A program made the translations under genes and the position numbers. This document shows, in pieces, positions 61,774 to 64,000 of a stretch of 64,000 nucleotides of DNA. The notes under the pieces are model-generated. The model did not search any database. It saw only the letters and a program-made list of their open reading frames with translations, and had not been told where the DNA came from. This DNA comes from Mycobacterium florentinum (GTDB taxonomy: Bacteria; Actinomycetota; Actinomycetes; Mycobacteriales; Mycobacteriaceae): the NCBI RefSeq assembly GCF_010730355.1, contig NZ_AP022576.1, forward strand, positions 3,906,001 to 3,970,000. The letters run 5' to 3'. Each line of letters opens with the position of its first letter. Positions within the stretch are counted from its first letter, which is position 1.

Positions 61774-64000
61774 GCCGCGGTGTCCTCGACGCCACGCCCG
61801 GACGCATCCTTGCGCGATTTCTTGCGCCGGGGATTCCACGGCTTGATCGGATTGCCTTGCCAACGTGTCGATCCCGGCACCTCGTCGCCGCGCACCACCA
61901 GCGACGCGGGTCCAACAGTCGCGCCGGCGCCGAGCCGGGCGGCGGGCAGCGCGACGCAATGCGGACCCAGCGTCGCACCGGGTTCCAGCACGACACTGTC
62001 CATGCGCATGATCCGGTCGTGGAAGAGGTGAGTCTGCACCACACAGCCGCGGTTGACGGTTGCCCCGTCGCCCAGCGTGACGAGATCTGCCTCAGGGAGC
62101 CAATAGGTTTCGCACCAGACGCCGCGCCCGATCCGGGCGCCCAGCATACGCAGCCACATGTTCAGGGCCGGTGTGCCGCTGGCCGCTCGGGCGAACCACG
62201 GTGCGGCCAGGGTCTCGACGAACGTATCGGCGACTTCGTTGCGCCAGACGAACGACGACCAGAGCGGAAATTCGCCGGCCCGGATCCGGCCGACCAGAAG
62301 CCATTTCGCGATGATCGTGATTACAGCGGCGATCGCACCCGCCGCCAGCAGCACCAGACCGCCGCCCAACGCCGCCCACCAGATGCCGAATATCTGTGCC
62401 AGCGCCTGCAATCCGCCCAGCACGGCCAGCCCGATCGCGACCGATACGATCACCGGCAGCAACCGGAACGTCTCGACCAACGCTCGCATCACCTTCAGTC
62501 GTTGCGGCGGGTCGTAGGTGGTTGCCGCGTCGGCCTCGGCCGGGCGACGTCGCAGCCGCATCGGCGGGCTGCCCAGCCAGGACGAGCCGCGCTTGGCCTT
62601 GGGCGGCGCGGCCGACAGCACCGCCACCAGTCCGTCGTCGGGCACCCGGCGGCCGGGCTGGGTGATGCCGGAATTGCCGAGGAACGCGCGCCTGCCGACG
62701 GTCGTCGTCGCCGCGTAGATCCACCCACCGCCCAGCTCGTAGGACGCGACCATCGTGTCGTCGGCCAGGAACGCGCCGTCCTCGATCACGGCGAACTTCG
62801 GCGTCAGCAACACCGTCGAGATCTCGGTGCCCTGGCCGACTTTCGCGCCCAGCAGCCGCAGCCACGTCGGCGTCAGCAGGCCGGCATAGAGCGGGAACAG
62901 ATAGTTACGCGCGGCGTCCATCAGGCGCTCGGTGGCCCACAGCTGCCACCCGGCGCGACTGCGCACCGGGTGATAGCCCTCGCGCAACCCGAGCGACAAC
63001 ACCCGCACCGCGAGCACCGTCAGCAGGGCGTACATCGCGAGCGCGGCCAGCGTCGCCACCGGGGTCCACAGCAGCGCCGGGACCACGGCCTGCGACAGCC
63101 GGTGGGTGTGCCGCACGGCAAGCCCGATGACCGCGAGGCCGCTCGCCACCGCGATCAGCGGCAGCGCCCCCAGCAGTGCCGACGTCAGCCCGTACATGGC
63201 GACCCAATGCGTTCGGCGCGGTGGCCGCTCGTCCGGCCACGGGTGGTTGACCCGGCCGGACTTCACCGCCGGCGAGCCCTTCCAGTACTGGCCGTTCTTG
63301 ATCTTGTCGAGCACACCCGCGCCCGGTGCCACGTCGGCGTTCTTGCCGACGACCGCGCCGGGCAGCAACGTGCTGCGGGCACCGACCGTCGCATCGTTGC
63401 CGATCGTGATCTCGCCGACGTGGAACGCGTCCCCGTCGACCCAGTGACCACACAGGTCGACTTCGGGTTCGACCGCGCAGCGGTGGCCGAGGGTGAGCAA
63501 TCCGGTGACCGGCGGCAGCGAATGCAGGTCGACACCCTTGCCGATGTTGGATCCGAGCGCGCGGGCGTAGTACACCAGCCACGGCGCCCCGGACAGGTTG
63601 TGCGCGCCGCTGGCCTCGGCGAGCCGCTCGGTGAACCAGATCCGCAGGTGTACCGACCCGCCGCGGCGATAGGTTCCCGGTCGCACGTTCCACAGCAGAA
63701 TCCGCGCGCACAGCACCGCGATTCCCATCCGGCCCAACGGCGTGACAAACAGAAGGAATGCCACCGCGATCAGCCACCAGTTCACCGCCACGGTCCACGG
63801 CACCACGTGCAGGGCGCGGGCGACCTTGTTGCCCAGCGCCAGCCACGTCAACCACGGCAGCGCCGCCAGCGACGCCAACGGCACGGCCAGCAGGGTCTGC
63901 GCGAACCGCGTCAGCCACGGCGTCGGGGAGACCGTCCGCTCGGCGACCTCCGGCGGCGCCTCGAGTTCGTCGAGGAATCCGGCGAGCGAGCCTAGCCGGG
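61770..64000 (-). CDS. Pls/PosA-like NRPS, C-terminal membrane part (5' end outside window)
   Basis: At least 743 residues, open at the window edge. The first visible residues (RLGSLAGFLDEL) look like the end of a carrier-protein domain. The rest holds about six membrane helices interleaved with three left-handed beta-helix acyltransferase-like domains (for example GNDATVGARSTLLPGAVVG, GRRAFLGNSGITQPG, GDGATVNRGCVVQTHLF). This is the C-terminal layout of Pls/PosA proteins such as epsilon-poly-lysine synthetase, whose adenylation domain would lie upstream. No adenylation domain is visible here, so the monomer cannot be inferred. Confidence 0.85.
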   Translation of the reverse strand, partial: RLGSLAGFLDELEAPPEVAERTVSPTPWLTRFAQTLLAVPLASLAALPWLTWLALGNKVARALHVVPWTVAVNWWLIAVAFLLFVTPLGRMGIAVLCARILLWNVRPGTYRRGGSVHLRIWFTERLAEASGAHNLSGAPWLVYYARALGSNIGKGVDLHSLPPVTGLLTLGHRCAVEPEVDLCGHWVDGDAFHVGEITIGNDATVGARSTLLPGAVVGKNADVAPGAGVLDKIKNGQYWKGSPAVKSGRVNHPWPDERPPRRTHWVAMYGLTSALLGALPLIAVASGLAVIGLAVRHTHRLSQAVVPALLWTPVATLAALAMYALLTVLAVRVLSLGLREGYHPVRSRAGWQLWATERLMDAARNYLFPLYAGLLTPTWLRLLGAKVGQGTEISTVLLTPKFAVIEDGAFLADDTMVASYELGGGWIYAATTTVGRRAFLGNSGITQPGRRVPDDGLVAVLSAAPPKAKRGSSWLGSPPMRLRRRPAEADAATTYDPPQRLKVMRALVETFRLLPVIVSVAIGLAVLGGLQALAQIFGIWWAALGGGLVLLAAGAIAAVITIIAKWLLVGRIRAGEFPLWSSFVWRNEVADTFVETLAAPWFARAASGTPALNMWLRMLGARIGRGVWCETYWLPEADLVTLGDGATVNRGCVVQTHLFHDRIMRMDSVVLEPGATLGPHCVALPAARLGAGATVGPASLVVRGDEVPGSTRWQGNPIKPWNPRRKKSRKDASGRGVEDTAA

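Noticed and set aside
61857..63995. 712-codon plus-strand open frame
   Set aside because: Antisense to the NRPS-like gene, dominated by arginine, glutamine and proline with no recognisable domain.

Overview
The window looks like chromosomal DNA of a mycobacterium, probably a nontuberculous species. It is GC-rich and carries a complete yrbE-mce operon, a KshA-type Rieske oxygenase, several acyl-CoA ligases, crotonases and thiolases, flavin-dependent LLM and nitronate-type oxidases, and ATGA/GTGA gene overlaps. I see no tRNA, rRNA, CRISPR array, insertion sequence or prophage.

Layout. (1) 297-7363: a membrane protein plus orphan cytochrome-oxidase subunit III- and IV-like genes, followed by a very large pseudokinase/ATPase/GAF/histidine-kinase fusion and its NarL-type response regulator. 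(2) 7606-11645: a degenerate thiolase-like gene, an SDR, a doubly broken 3-hydroxyisobutyryl-CoA hydrolase (echA9-like) and a secreted CAP protein. (3) 11850-21292: a full minus-strand operon yrbEA-yrbEB-mceA-F. (4) 21871-43346: a catabolic island holding a lactonase-like SMP-30 protein, two SDRs, a Baeyer-Villiger monooxygenase, an acyl-CoA dehydrogenase, a CoA-transferase, two acyl-CoA ligases, a 6-oxocamphor-hydrolase-like enzyme, a MaoC/thiolase-like/DUF35 module, a thiolase, a crotonase, two related TetR repressors, a P450 with its ferredoxin, and a second membrane/COX3/COX4 cassette. (5) 43449-46470: a SnoaL-like protein, a diguanylate cyclase, a small secreted protein and an ERG2/sigma-1-receptor-like protein. 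(6) 46559-51568: a TetR-SDR-SnoaL-crotonase-nitronate monooxygenase-KshA-like operon. (7) 51823-56395: a glycosyltransferase, a GH5-like secreted hydrolase, a TM2 protein, a DUF2237 protein and an IclR regulator. (8) 56446-60452: a sulfotransferase, a sulfatase-like metallo-beta-lactamase protein, a VOC protein and an LLM oxidoreductase. (9) 60445-64000: an M1 metallopeptidase and the C-terminal part of a Pls/PosA-like NRPS membrane protein cut by the window end.

How the genes fit together. The main observation is a near-palindrome, AACAA-N4-TTGTT (spacer usually RYGA on one strand), found seven times between 21.7 and 41.5 kb. It lies in front of the mce operon, the monooxygenase operon, the divergent acyl-CoA dehydrogenase/CoA-transferase pair, the divergent TetR/6-oxocamphor-hydrolase pair, the SDR, the P450-ferredoxin pair and the second COX3/COX4 cassette. 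Two related TetR repressors sit inside this set. The enzyme list matches the logic of bicyclic monoterpenoid ketone (camphor-type) breakdown: P450 hydroxylation, SDR oxidation to a beta-diketone, retro-Claisen opening, CoA activation, Baeyer-Villiger lactonisation, lactone hydrolysis and beta-oxidation or retro-aldol cleavage. The mce transporter shares the operator, so it may import the substrate. The substrate itself is inferred, not shown.
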